Shown here one piece after another: positions 36,105 through 45,687 of a stretch of 64,000 nucleotides of DNA; the stretch's first letter is position 1, and each line of letters opens with the position of its first letter. The translations under genes and the position numbers were made by a program. Origin of the DNA: Bacteroidota bacterium (GTDB lineage: Bacteria > Bacteroidota > Rhodothermia > Rhodothermales > UBA10348); the NCBI GenBank assembly GCA_029262855.1, contig JAJCYP010000033.1, positions 1 to 64,000 of the forward strand, written 5' to 3'. The notes beneath the pieces were generated by a model. That model was not told the origin of the DNA, searched no databases, and saw only the letters and a list, made by a program, of their open reading frames with translations.

Positions 36105-37066
36105 TGAGGCGTTTCGCAGGATTTCTGGTTCTCACCTTGATGCCCGCTGTCGTGGTGGCGCAAACAACGACCACGGCGGTCCGGCCGGATGAGGAGGCCG
36201 CCGATTCCGTCACGGTTTCGGCAGACGATTTCCGGCTGTATACCGGCGACGGGCACTCCCTGAGCTGGGACGATCTCGCAAGCCGGGTGGCAGATGCCGA
36301 CGTGATCTTTGTGGGCGAGAACCACAATGATCCTGTCGCTCACCACATCGAGTTGGCGGTTCTGGAGGCGGCGCTTGCGCTGGAGCGCCCCGCTACGGCG
36401 TCTCTGGAGATGTTTACCCGGGATGTTCAGGGTGTGATTGAGGAGTATCTGGCCGATCTGATTTCCGAGAAACTGTTTCTGGCCGAGAGTCGTCCCTGGA
36501 AGAACTACGACACGGACTACCGACCGTTTGTCGAGGCTGCGCGTGAGGCCGGCAGTCCCGTGATCGCGGCCAATGCGCCGCGCCGGTACGTCAATATGGT
36601 AAGCCGGATGGGTCCGGGATCTCTTTCCGAGTTGCCGGCAGACGCCATGAAGTGGCTCGCTCCGCTGCCCTACAAGGGTGCCTCGGTGGCCTACAAGGCC
36701 GAATGGGATGCGCTGATGTCTGAGGCCATGTATGGCATGCCGCAGGACACGAGTTCGTCGTCCGGACAGCACGGAGCCATGGATAACGCGCTGGCGGCCC
36801 AGTCGCTCTGGGATGCCACCATGGCGTTTTCCATCGCCGAACACCTCCTCACGAGTCCGGCCAGCCGAGTGGTGCACATTGTGGGCTCGTTTCACGTGCG
36901 CAACGCTACCGGAATCCCGGAGCATCTGGAGCGATATCGTCCCGGGACAAAAACGCTGATCGTGGTCGTGGAGCCGTCGGAAGATCCGGAAGCGTTCCTG
37001 GAAGAGCACCGGGGCCTGGGTGACATCGTCATCCTTGGGGATGCAGGCCTGCCCCGCTCCTACTAG
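36104..37066 (+). CDS. ChaN-like (DUF399) exported protein
   Basis: A 320-residue protein of the ChaN/haem-binding-uptake family, some members of which bind haem at the outer membrane. It has a signal peptide (RFAGFLVLTLMPAVVVAQ), the core motif DVIFVGENHNDPVAHHIEL, SLEMFTRDVQ and the C-terminal VVHIVGSFHVRN. No lipobox cysteine is seen, so it is probably periplasmic rather than lipidated. It is translationally coupled to the helicase gene. Confidence 0.88.
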   Translation: MRRFAGFLVLTLMPAVVVAQTTTTAVRPDEEAADSVTVSADDFRLYTGDGHSLSWDDLASRVADADVIFVGENHNDPVAHHIELAVLEAALALERPATASLEMFTRDVQGVIEEYLADLISEKLFLAESRPWKNYDTDYRPFVEAAREAGSPVIAANAPRRYVNMVSRMGPGSLSELPADAMKWLAPLPYKGASVAYKAEWDALMSEAMYGMPQDTSSSSGQHGAMDNALAAQSLWDATMAFSIAEHLLTSPASRVVHIVGSFHVRNATGIPEHLERYRPGTKTLIVVVEPSEDPEAFLEEHRGLGDIVILGDAGLPRSY

Positions 37067-37168
37067 AGCTCGCGCCCAGGCAGGTGCCGCCGCCTCCCGG
37101 TTGAATTTTCCTCGCGGGATCTCCGGAATCGCCCATTCCGACCGATACCAAAGACGGTATGCGAATTG

Positions 37169-37939
37169 ATGCGTCGTCTTGGTATGCGAGTATTCCCCAT
37201 TCTTCTGATCCTCCTCCTGACCCATGAGGCTCAGGCGCAGTCCACCGTTTCGGTGGTCGCCTATCCTGAGCACATGGCCGGTCGACGAACGGCAAGCGGT
37301 CAGGTATACAATCCGCATGGACTGACGGTGGCTCACCCCAGTCTGCCCTTCGGCACGATGCTGGAAATCACCGCCGGGGACAGCTCAGTGATGGTGGAGG
37401 TGAATGACCGCGGCCTGATGCTTGGCGATGGGGAGTTGATTCTCTCGGCCGCCGCCATGAACCGCCTGGGTCTGGACCTCGAGGAATCGGGCCGTGTCTC
37501 CGTCCGGCGATGGCGCGATGGAAACCGACCGAGCATAGCCGCAGCTGGGAAGTCGGGTTCGACATCCAGAGCCGTCCTGGCGAAGGAAACCAGGACTGCC
37601 GCTTCTCTCGAAGTCATCGGACCCGAGCCGAGGGGCCGGCCGGTGCAAGCCAACTCCACCACCGCAGGTACTCCACCCGCGCCCACGCCGCCGGCGGTAT
37701 CGACGTCGGCATCAAGCGGCCTGTTCGCCGTACAAATGGGGTCGTTTTCCGACAAGGCCGGAGCCTTCAGGCTGGCGGGGACGCTGGACGGCGCGTGGAT
37801 CCAGTCGGCCACGGTCGACGGGAAGCCCATCCACCGGGTATTCTTCGGACACTTTCGTCAGCGGAACGAAGCCGAGGGTTGGCAGGCCAGGCTGAGCGGC
37901 CTCGGGGTCACCGGCTACGTGCGGTCCGTTCCTGACTGA
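37169..37939 (+). CDS. RlpA-like protein with SPOR domain
   Basis: A 256-residue exported protein with a signal peptide ending near AQAQ. The RlpA double-psi barrel spans about 25-115 (RTASGQVYNPHGLTVAHPSLPFGTMLEI, VEVNDRG, LSAAAMNRLG). A Pro/Thr/Ser-rich linker leads to a C-terminal SPOR domain (GLFAVQMGSFSDKAGAFRLA, to the end), which binds denuded septal peptidoglycan. It probably acts in cell-wall remodelling at division. The start is ATG 37169 or 37184. Confidence 0.9.
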   Translation: MRRLGMRVFPILLILLLTHEAQAQSTVSVVAYPEHMAGRRTASGQVYNPHGLTVAHPSLPFGTMLEITAGDSSVMVEVNDRGLMLGDGELILSAAAMNRLGLDLEESGRVSVRRWRDGNRPSIAAAGKSGSTSRAVLAKETRTAASLEVIGPEPRGRPVQANSTTAGTPPAPTPPAVSTSASSGLFAVQMGSFSDKAGAFRLAGTLDGAWIQSATVDGKPIHRVFFGHFRQRNEAEGWQARLSGLGVTGYVRSVPD

Positions 37940-38023
37940 TCTGGCAGCTCCAGTTCTCGAACCGGCCAGGCGGATCAGACGAGCGGCGAGGGGGTAAAGA
38001 CAGACCCACTGAATCACTCGACG

Positions 38024-39724
38024 ATGCGAATTCTTACCGCCACGGCCGTAGCGCTGCTGTTTGCCGCCTGCTCCACCCCTGAAGACGACACCTCGCTCTC
38101 GTGCGGGCAGATCCTTCAGGATGCCGTATCCGATGCTGCCATGACCGAATGGAATCTGGACGAGGGCTCCGACGAGGCTAAAGCCCTGCTCTCGCAATAC
38201 ACGCCCTTCCGCCTCACCACGGACCTGAGCGTCCTGTCCGAGAACGAATGCCGGATGCTGCCGCTTCTGATGGAGGCAGCGGACGCGATGGACGAAATCT
38301 TCTGGATGCAGGCCTACGGCGACAAGGAAGCCCTGATGGCGTCCATTAACGACCCCGGACTCCGCACTTACGCCGAGATCAACTACGGTCCCTGGGACCG
38401 CATCGATGCGGATCGCCCCTTCGTGGACGGCGTGGGCGCCAAGCCCGCCGGCTCAAACCTGTATCCCCACAACATGAGTCGGGCGGAGTTCGAAGACGCG
38501 GCTGCCCGTGACGAAAGCCTTCGCTCGCTGTACACCATGGTTCGGCGGGATGCGGGCGAAGGCCTTGATGCCATCCCGTACCACGTGGCCTTTGCCGAGC
38601 AGTTGGAGCTGGCCTCGGCGCGGCTCTCCGAGGCCGCGGAGTTGGCCGACGATCCCGGTCTGAAGCGCTATCTGACTACTCGCGCCGCCGCCCTCACCAG
38701 CGGCGACTATCTGGAGAGCGACCTGGCGTGGATGGACATGAAGGACAACACCATCGACGTGGTAATCGGTCCGATCGAGACCTATGAGGACGGCCTGTAC
38801 GGCGGCAAGGCGGCCGCTGAGGCGTACGTGCTGGTCAAGGACCAGGCGTGGAGTGCACGGCTTGCCCGGTACTCGGCGCTGCTTCCAGGACTGCAGCGGG
38901 CGTTGCCCGTGGCCGACGCATACAAGGCGGAGGTGCCTGGTTCGGACTCGGATCTGAATGCGTATGACGTCCTGTACTACACCGGAGACTCGAACGCGGG
39001 CTCGAAGACCATCGCGATCAACCTGCCGAATGACGAGCGCGTGCAGCTGGAGAAAGGCACCCGGCGCCTTCAGCTCAAGAACGCCATGCAGGCGAAGTTC
39101 GACAAGATCCTGGTCCCCATCGCCGGCATGTTGATCGCCGAGGACCAGCGGCAGCACGTCACGTTCGACGCGTTCTTTGGCAACACCATGTTCCACGAAG
39201 TGGCGCACGGCCTGGGCATCAAGAACACCATCAACGGGAACGGGACCGTGCGCGAAGCCCTGCGCGAGCATGCTTCCGCGCTCGAAGAGGGGAAGGCCGA
39301 TATCCTGGGGCTGTTCATGGTGTCAGAACTCATCAAGGATGGCGAGTGGGAGGCTGACATCAAGGACCACTACGTCACATTCCTGGCGGGCATCTTCCGG
39401 TCGGTCCGATTCGGCGCGTCCAGCGCCCACGGGCGGGCCAACATGATCCGGTTCAACTACTTCCGCGAGCAGGGCGCCTTCGCCCGGGATGAAGCGACCG
39501 GGACCTACAGAGCCGACTACGACCGGATGGCGGAGGCGGCCAATTCGCTGTCCGAGATGATCCTGACGCTTCAGGGTAACGGCGACCACGCCGGCGTCGC
39601 GGCCCTGGTTGAGGAATATGGTGTCGTTGGCCCGGAGCTGCAGCGGGATCTGGACCGTCTTGGCGCGGCCGGAATTCCGGTTGACATCGTGTTTGAGCAG
39701 GGAATCGGGGCGCTCACCGAGTAG
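38024..39724 (+). CDS. M49-like zinc metallopeptidase lipoprotein
   Basis: A 566-residue lipoprotein (lipobox LLFAAC) related to the dipeptidyl-peptidase III (M49) superfamily. The zinc site is HEVAHGLG near residue 391, with the third ligand in EEGKAD near 421. Classical DPP III has HEXXGH with one inserted residue; this protein has HEXXH, as in the bacterial and plant DPP III-like branch. The protein is predicted to sit in the periplasm or at the outer membrane and cleave short peptides; the substrate is unknown. Confidence 0.85.
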   Translation: MRILTATAVALLFAACSTPEDDTSLSCGQILQDAVSDAAMTEWNLDEGSDEAKALLSQYTPFRLTTDLSVLSENECRMLPLLMEAADAMDEIFWMQAYGDKEALMASINDPGLRTYAEINYGPWDRIDADRPFVDGVGAKPAGSNLYPHNMSRAEFEDAAARDESLRSLYTMVRRDAGEGLDAIPYHVAFAEQLELASARLSEAAELADDPGLKRYLTTRAAALTSGDYLESDLAWMDMKDNTIDVVIGPIETYEDGLYGGKAAAEAYVLVKDQAWSARLARYSALLPGLQRALPVADAYKAEVPGSDSDLNAYDVLYYTGDSNAGSKTIAINLPNDERVQLEKGTRRLQLKNAMQAKFDKILVPIAGMLIAEDQRQHVTFDAFFGNTMFHEVAHGLGIKNTINGNGTVREALREHASALEEGKADILGLFMVSELIKDGEWEADIKDHYVTFLAGIFRSVRFGASSAHGRANMIRFNYFREQGAFARDEATGTYRADYDRMAEAANSLSEMILTLQGNGDHAGVAALVEEYGVVGPELQRDLDRLGAAGIPVDIVFEQGIGALTE

Positions 39725-39818
39725 CGTCCGGCCGGACCGCAGTACATTTCGGACATCGCTTTAGCGGGCTGTCGGCGAGGTCGATAAGGGAGTTAACGCT
39801 CCCAATCGACCCACCGAC

Positions 39819-40079
39819 ATGAAGCTCGACGAATACACGCTCGCCGCCTACCTGGCCGGGGAAACCCCCGACGACGAACGCGCCACCGTGGCGGCGGCAC
39901 TGGTTCAGGATCAGGAGGCACGCGAAGTGCTGCATATGGCCTGCGAGGCGCTGGCGGCAGCCCTCCAGTTCGGACCTGTACGACGACACCTTGAGGACCA
40001 CGCGGCCAGGCCGCCGGCAAGACCCGGCCGTAGTGCGCTGGATCGCGAGGCTTTTCGCCCTACCCGCGGTCAGGCTTAA
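39819..40079 (+). CDS. small hypothetical protein, possibly frameshifted
   Basis: An 86-residue protein. The first 50 residues (KLDEYTLAAYLAGETPDDER, EVLHMACEALAAALQ) look like a real helical N-terminus of the type found in small anti-sigma-like proteins, but there is no zinc motif. The last 35 residues are Arg/Pro-rich and unconvincing. The adjacent frame, open across 39961-40254, encodes a membrane-like AVVRWIARLFALPA, so a frameshift near 39960 is possible. It precedes the Gld-type ABC operon. Confidence 0.5.
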   Translation: MKLDEYTLAAYLAGETPDDERATVAAALVQDQEAREVLHMACEALAAALQFGPVRRHLEDHAARPPARPGRSALDREAFRPTRGQA

Positions 40080-40254
40080 TCCGCAATACTTCGAATTCAG
40101 TTTAAAGACCGGAACAAACGGGTCTATTTTGCCGAAAAGGGTCGCGCGAGTCTCTTTGAGCGCTGCCCCCGGCCATACGATCGCGGCCATTCACGCGTTC
40201 AGGAGACGGAAGCATAACCCGTACTCATTAGAACAAAGGCCAACTCGATCGCAC

Positions 40255-41181
40255 ATGATTGAAGTTCAGGGATTGACCAAGCGGTACGGCTCCGAAAGGG
40301 CCGTTGACGGCATTTCCTTCGAGGTCAAGTCAGGCGAGGTTCTCGGTTTCCTCGGTCCAAACGGCGCCGGGAAGACCACGACCATGAAGGTCATCACCTG
40401 CTTTCTCCCTCCCAGCGAGGGGACCGTTCGGGTCAACGGCTACGATGTTCGGACCGATGCCCTCGAGGTCAAGAGGCAGATCGGGTACCTACCCGAGAAC
40501 ACCCCGCTGTATCTGGACATGCGGGTGTACGACTATCTGGGCTTCATAGCCGCCATGCGAGGCGTCGCGTCGGACCGGCGCGACGGCCGCATCGCAGACA
40601 TGGCTGAGGTCTGCGGACTGGGCTCCGTCCTGCAGAAGCCGATTGAGGCGCTCTCGAAAGGGTATCGCCAGCGAGTCGGCCTCGCCCAGGCCATGATTCA
40701 TGATCCAGAGATCCTGATTCTCGATGAGCCGACCACTGGTCTGGATCCGAATCAGATCGTCGAAATCCGGGAGCTCATCAAGGCCGTCGGACGCGAGAAG
40801 ACGGTCATCCTTTCGACTCACATTCTTCCCGAGGTTCAGGCCTCCTGTGACCGCGTGCTGATCATTCACCGAGGCCGACTGGTGGCGGACGGCACCCCGC
40901 AGGACCTGAAGGACAGCTTCTCCGGCGGACAGCGGGTCCGCTTCGGGGTGACCGCGGGCGACGCCGTGCTCTCCACGCTCTCCGGTCGCCCTGATCTTCA
41001 GGTCATCGAGCACGTGACAGATCCCGTCGGCGAAACCGTGTTCACGCTCTCCAGCGATCGTCACGACGACATTCGTCCAGACCTCTTCCGCCTGGCCGTC
41101 GAGCACGGATGGACGCTGACCGAACTCCATCGCGATCAGGCCAACCTCGAAGACGTGTTTCGCCAGCTCACGGCGGCCTGA
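40255..41181 (+). CDS. gldA: ABC transporter ATPase, GldA-like
   Basis: A 308-residue ABC ATPase. Walker A is GPNGAGKTT, the signature LSKGYRQRVGLAQAM, and Walker B ILILDEPTTGLDP, followed by STHILPEVQ. A C-terminal extension of about 75 residues is typical for GldA and drug/export-type ATPases. It powers the permease and GldG-like proteins encoded next. The frame is open upstream to 39991, but the family N-terminus MIEVQGLTKRYGS fixes the start at 40255. Whether this organism glides is not shown. Confidence 0.9.
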   Translation: MIEVQGLTKRYGSERAVDGISFEVKSGEVLGFLGPNGAGKTTTMKVITCFLPPSEGTVRVNGYDVRTDALEVKRQIGYLPENTPLYLDMRVYDYLGFIAAMRGVASDRRDGRIADMAEVCGLGSVLQKPIEALSKGYRQRVGLAQAMIHDPEILILDEPTTGLDPNQIVEIRELIKAVGREKTVILSTHILPEVQASCDRVLIIHRGRLVADGTPQDLKDSFSGGQRVRFGVTAGDAVLSTLSGRPDLQVIEHVTDPVGETVFTLSSDRHDDIRPDLFRLAVEHGWTLTELHRDQANLEDVFRQLTAA

Positions 41182-41231
41182 CCCTCAGTCTCCCTGCCCC
41201 CAACGGCGCCAAACCCACACTCAGACAACCC

Positions 41232-41939
41232 ATGCAAGAAGCCTGGACGCTGACCAAGAAGGAGCTGCAGTCGTATTTCGACAGCCCGGTAGCCTACGTG
41301 GTGCTCAGCATATTTCTGCTCCTGACCGGGTGGTTCTTCTCGAACGGTCTGTTCCTGGAGAACACGGCCTCGCTCCGCTCGGTGTTCGACATCGTGCCGT
41401 TCATTTTCCTCTTCTTCATTCCGGCCATCACCATGTCCACCTTTGCCGAGGAGCGGCGGGCAGGCACGCTGGAGCTGCTGCTCACGATGCCTGTCCGCGA
41501 CTGGCAGGTGATTCTCGGCAAGCTGATGGCGGTGACGCTGTTCCTGCTGGTCGCGATCGGGATGACCCTGATCTACACGTTCGCTGTGGCCTCGCTCGGA
41601 GACGTGGATTTCGGCGCCACGTTCGGCGGGTACCTGGGGCTGTTCCTTCTGGGGATGACCTGCGGCTCGATCGGCATCATGGCCTCCAGCATGACGCGAA
41701 ATCAAATTGTGGCGTTCATTCTGGGCTTCGGCATCATCTTCGTCCTCTACCTGATGGACAAGGTGACGGCCTTCGTGCCCGGATCGATGTCCGGAGCGAT
41801 TCAGTACCTGGGGACGGACTTCCACTACCAGAACCTGCTCCGCGGAGTCGTGGACACCCGTGACGTCCTTTATTACTTCTCGATGACGGCCTTCGCCGGA
41901 CTCGTGACCATGTACTCGCTGGCCCGTCGGCCCGAGTAA
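41232..41939 (+). CDS. gldF: ABC-2 permease, GldF-like
   Basis: A 235-residue ABC-2 type permease with six hydrophobic segments. It begins WTLTKKELQSYFDSPVAYVVLSIFLLLTGW and has the FAEERRAGTLELLLTMPV motif that follows the second helix in this family. It lies 50 bases after the ATPase and 40 before the GldG-like gene, so the three form one exporter operon. Confidence 0.9.
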   Translation: MQEAWTLTKKELQSYFDSPVAYVVLSIFLLLTGWFFSNGLFLENTASLRSVFDIVPFIFLFFIPAITMSTFAEERRAGTLELLLTMPVRDWQVILGKLMAVTLFLLVAIGMTLIYTFAVASLGDVDFGATFGGYLGLFLLGMTCGSIGIMASSMTRNQIVAFILGFGIIFVLYLMDKVTAFVPGSMSGAIQYLGTDFHYQNLLRGVVDTRDVLYYFSMTAFAGLVTMYSLARRPE

Positions 41940-41979
41940 CCACCTGCCCTCAACTACCCGCAAGCGGACGACGCTGACT

Positions 41980-43500
41980 ATGAAACGGGACTGGACTTCA
42001 AGATCGACCATTCTGGTGATTGGACTCATCCTCGTGGTGATCAATCTGATTGGCCTGAATCTGTTCGGGCGATTGGACCTCACCGACGACGAGGTGTACT
42101 CACTCTCCGACGCCTCCATCAATATTGTGGAGGACCTCGATGATCCGGTGACGATCACGGCTTTCTTCACGGCCGACCTGCCGGCACCGTACGGCACAAA
42201 TCGACGCTTCCTCAAGGACAAGCTGGACGACTACCGGGCCTACGGTGGGCAGAATGTCCAGTACCGGTTCGTTGACCCGGCCGAGGACGAAGACCTGCGG
42301 GCGGACGCCCAGAGGCTTGGCATCCCCTCCGTGCAGATTCAGGTGATCGAGAGCGACAACGTTCAGTTCAAGAACGCGTACATGGGCGTGGCCATCGAAT
42401 ACGGAGGAGAGCGTGAGACGGTGCCTGTCGTGCAGGACCTCTCGACGCTCGAGTACGACATCACGGGTGCCATCCGCCGGTTGACCCGGGACGGGCAGCC
42501 CAAGGTTGGCTTCCTGACCGGGCACGGTGAGCCATCCCCGACCACGGACATGCAGAACCTGAGCCAGGGCCTGCAGCGGAACTACGAAGTGGCCACGGTT
42601 ACCGAGCAGAACGGGAGCCTGAGCGCTTCGCCCGATGCCCTGGTGGTGGCCGCCCCGGCCGACAGCCTGTCACCCAGCGTGCAGCAGGCCCTGGACAGCT
42701 ACCTCATGGGCGGGGGGCGATTGGCGTTTCTTCTGAACCGGGTGGACGCGGATCTCCAGTCGGGTCAGGCCACGGCAAAGTCGGTCGGCCTCGAGCAAAT
42801 GCTGGCAGCCTACGGCGCGGGTCTCCAGGAAAACCTGATCATGGACAAGCAAAGCTCACCGGTCACGGTGCAGCGTCAGCAGGGCTTCTTCAACTTCAAC
42901 CAGCAGATCGAGTACCCCTTCTTTCCCATCGCGACCACCTTCAATCAGGACAACATGATGGTGAGTCGCCTCCGGGACATGATGTTCTACTACGTCTCGG
43001 AAGTGGATACGTCGGTTGCGCTCCCGGAAGGTGTCCAGCGTGAGGATCTCATCTTCTCCTCGCCGCAGTCCGCGCGTCAACAGGGCTTCTTCATGATCCA
43101 GCCGATGGCGCAGCAGTTTCCGATGGAAGACGGTCCGTTCGTGCTGGGTTCAGCCTACACAGGAACGTTTCCGAGCGCATTTGAGCCGGGCCGGCAGAGC
43201 CTGCCGACGCGCATCGTTCTGGTCGGAGACGGAGACTTCATCAATGAACGCGTCGTGGGAGGCAATCAGGGCAACATCAGCTTCGGTCTCAATCTTGTCG
43301 ACTGGTTGGTACAGGATGATGCGCTGCTTTCCATTCGCTCCAAGTCCATCGCGCCGCGCAGTCTCGAGCCCGTCTCGGACAGCCTGAGGCCCTGGGTCAA
43401 GTACGGGACCATGCTCGGCCCGGTCCTGCTGGTCATCCTGTTCGGTCTGCTGCGCTGGCGTCGCCGGAATTCGCGGCAGATCGTGCTCGTTCGATCATAG
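41980..43500 (+). CDS. gldG: GldG-like ABC transporter auxiliary protein
   Basis: A 506-residue protein with an N-terminal membrane helix (ILVIGLILVVINLIGLNLF), a large extracytoplasmic part and a C-terminal helix (GTMLGPVLLVILFGLL) followed by a basic tail. LTDDEVYSLSDAS, the PVTITAFFTADLP segment and KVGFLTGHGEPS are typical of GldG/ABC-type uncharacterised transporter proteins. It forms the third component of the exporter with the two preceding genes. Confidence 0.9.
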   Translation: MKRDWTSRSTILVIGLILVVINLIGLNLFGRLDLTDDEVYSLSDASINIVEDLDDPVTITAFFTADLPAPYGTNRRFLKDKLDDYRAYGGQNVQYRFVDPAEDEDLRADAQRLGIPSVQIQVIESDNVQFKNAYMGVAIEYGGERETVPVVQDLSTLEYDITGAIRRLTRDGQPKVGFLTGHGEPSPTTDMQNLSQGLQRNYEVATVTEQNGSLSASPDALVVAAPADSLSPSVQQALDSYLMGGGRLAFLLNRVDADLQSGQATAKSVGLEQMLAAYGAGLQENLIMDKQSSPVTVQRQQGFFNFNQQIEYPFFPIATTFNQDNMMVSRLRDMMFYYVSEVDTSVALPEGVQREDLIFSSPQSARQQGFFMIQPMAQQFPMEDGPFVLGSAYTGTFPSAFEPGRQSLPTRIVLVGDGDFINERVVGGNQGNISFGLNLVDWLVQDDALLSIRSKSIAPRSLEPVSDSLRPWVKYGTMLGPVLLVILFGLLRWRRRNSRQIVLVRS

Positions 43501-43534
43501 TTCGGATCCACAAACCACTCTCTGACTGAATCGC

Positions 43535-44431
43535 ATGCAATCGAACAGACTCGTTCCCCTGGTTGGCGTGCTGGTGGTGCTTCTGGGCATTGCCTACTTC
43601 GCCGGCGTCTTCAATTCCGAACCTTCCACCATTTCCGTCCCCACGGTTGACGTGCCTGTGGAGGACGTCTCGGGCATCAGGATCCAGACCGATTCCTGGG
43701 CGGCCGATCTGACGAGGGAAGGAGGCATCTGGCAGGTCACCGAGCCGGGCGGCTCGCGGGCCGATTCCAACTCGGTCTCGCGCCTGCTCGATTCGATTGC
43801 GGAGTTGGAATTGAACAGCATCGTGTCCACCAACACGGAACGTCACGAACACTTTGGGGTGGATCAAGCCTCGGGTCGCTACCTGACGCTGACGTGGGAC
43901 GATGAGGACTATGCGCTGGTGGTGGCGTCGCAAGGCCCGGACTTCAGCTCCAGCTATGTCCGGCTCGGCGAGTCGCCTGAGGTCTACTCGTCTTCCCGAG
44001 TGGCCCTCCCTGCATCCCGAGATCAACTCAGGGACAAGACGCTGGTGAATGTCCCCACGGACCAGGTGCGCTCTGCCTCGATAAGTACGGCGGAGTACGC
44101 CTATCAGTTGGACTATCAGGACGGCTGGACGATTACCGAGGAAGGGGCTGCGCCCGCGCCGGCAGACTCCGTCAAGGTGACGAGTTGGCTTCGGCGCTAC
44201 GCACCCCTCCGTTTTGACGGTTTTGAAGACGGTCTGACGCCCGATTCGGTTTCGGTCACCATGACGGTCGAACTGACCATGGCTTCAGGGCAGACCCGGA
44301 GAGTCCTGATGGGAACGCGGGACACCAACCTACTGGCCTTCACCAGCTCGAGCCCTGCCATCATGCGGGCGGCCGCAACCCGGCTGGGGACCTTGATCGA
44401 GGATCCTGCCGCGCTCAAGGCCGGCGGCTAG
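43535..44431 (+). CDS. DUF4340 membrane-anchored protein
   Basis: A 298-residue protein with one N-terminal membrane segment (LVPLVGVLVVLLGIAYFAGVF) and a beta-rich extracytoplasmic part built of repeats (GIWQVTEP, LDSIAELELNSIVSTN, DGWTITEEG). This is the DUF4340 pattern, and the family nearly always follows GldG-like genes in ABC exporter operons. Function unknown; it probably interacts with the GldG-like protein. It converges with the MFS gene, with eight bases between stops. Confidence 0.85.
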   Translation: MQSNRLVPLVGVLVVLLGIAYFAGVFNSEPSTISVPTVDVPVEDVSGIRIQTDSWAADLTREGGIWQVTEPGGSRADSNSVSRLLDSIAELELNSIVSTNTERHEHFGVDQASGRYLTLTWDDEDYALVVASQGPDFSSSYVRLGESPEVYSSSRVALPASRDQLRDKTLVNVPTDQVRSASISTAEYAYQLDYQDGWTITEEGAAPAPADSVKVTSWLRRYAPLRFDGFEDGLTPDSVSVTMTVELTMASGQTRRVLMGTRDTNLLAFTSSSPAIMRAAATRLGTLIEDPAALKAGG

Positions 44432-44439
44432 CGCCTGAA

Positions 44440-45687
44440 TCAGGAAGCGGCCTCAGCGGATGCTGGAGCGACGGCGGGTACTGGAGTGACCCGGCCTTCC
44501 GGCTCTGGGAGGAAGAAGATCACCATGATGGCCATGAGCGCGATGGAGACTGCGCCGATCACCGTGTTCGCTCCGAAGCCGTACCGCGTAAACGCAAGCC
44601 CGGCTATTCCGCCTCCGATTCCAATACCCACCTGACCCAGCGAAACGGCCAGGCTCATCAGCACCCCGCGCCGATCGGCCTCGACCAGCTCGGTCATCAG
44701 CGACTGGAGCGGACTGATGCGCATCGATATGGTGACCATGACGAGTCCGAACATCAGGTAGGCTACCAGCATGGAGTGCACCACTACGGTGGTGAGGAGC
44801 ATGACCAGAGCCAGCCCCACGCAGGAAACAATGATGAGCGGTTTCCTGCCGACGGTATCCGAAATGCGGCCCGCAAGCGGTCCCGTGATGACATTGACGA
44901 TGCCGCCCACCAGGAACAGGGATGCGATGGCATTGCCGGTGACCGAGAGTTCGCGCTCCAGCCACGTCGGCAGGTAGATCACGTAGATCCCGATCCCGAA
45001 GAACATCAGGAAATACACGATCGTGGCCGAAACGATGGTGTTGTCCCGCAAGAGTTCGCGGTAGCTGCGCACGGCACCCATGAAGGAGAGCGGGTGCGCG
45101 CTTCGCTTCACGTCAGGCTGTGGAACGAAGAAGAACATCAAGACGGTTGCGGCACCCATGGTGGCCGCGAACATCAGGAAGGCAGAGCGAAAACCGAAGT
45201 GCTCGGCCAGAATGGTCCCGATGGGAATGCCCACAATCTGACCTGCGGCGATACCGCTCATGACCCAGCCGTTGGCCCACCCCCGCCTCTCGTAAGGGAA
45301 GTAGTCGCCGACGTAGGAAACGGCGCCGCCGGAGAGCATGCCACCTGCCGCACCGGCTGCTGCCCGCACCACCAGAAGGCTGGTGAAGGAGTCGGCTACG
45401 GCGTGGAGCATCAAGGCAACCGCCATGGAGCCGCAGCCAACGAGAAGGACCAGTCGCCGGCCTACCCTGTCAGAGATGGGTCCGATAATCAGGGCAAAGA
45501 TGCTCAGAAAGACGGCGTACGAAGTGATCAGCCATCCCAAGCGCGCCTCGGAGACCATCAAGGCCTCGCCGATGCGTGGAAGAATCGGCGAGATGATGAT
45601 CACCTGGCTGCTGGATGAGAACACCATCAGCCAGAGGCCGAACAAAACCAGGTAGGGGTGGGAATTTTGGCCGCGCTGCATGGGCAA
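44440..45687 (-). CDS. MFS transporter, drug/sugar-efflux type
   Basis: A 415-residue major facilitator protein with about twelve hydrophobic segments. The MFS signatures are visible after helix 2 (GPISDRVGRRLVLLVG) and its counterpart in the second half (GRISDTVGRKPLIIVS). The substrate cannot be deduced. It is a single gene facing the ABC operon and is divergent from the TonB receptor. Confidence 0.9.
   Translation of the reverse strand: MPMQRGQNSHPYLVLFGLWLMVFSSSSQVIIISPILPRIGEALMVSEARLGWLITSYAVFLSIFALIIGPISDRVGRRLVLLVGCGSMAVALMLHAVADSFTSLLVVRAAAGAAGGMLSGGAVSYVGDYFPYERRGWANGWVMSGIAAGQIVGIPIGTILAEHFGFRSAFLMFAATMGAATVLMFFFVPQPDVKRSAHPLSFMGAVRSYRELLRDNTIVSATIVYFLMFFGIGIYVIYLPTWLERELSVTGNAIASLFLVGGIVNVITGPLAGRISDTVGRKPLIIVSCVGLALVMLLTTVVVHSMLVAYLMFGLVMVTISMRISPLQSLMTELVEADRRGVLMSLAVSLGQVGIGIGGGIAGLAFTRYGFGANTVIGAVSIALMAIMVIFFLPEPEGRVTPVPAVAPASAEAAS

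Noticed and set aside
35660-37336. 558-codon minus-strand open frame
   Set aside because: It lies antisense to the helicase, ChaN-like and RlpA genes, all with clear family motifs; long antisense frames are common in GC-rich DNA and this one has no recognisable domain.
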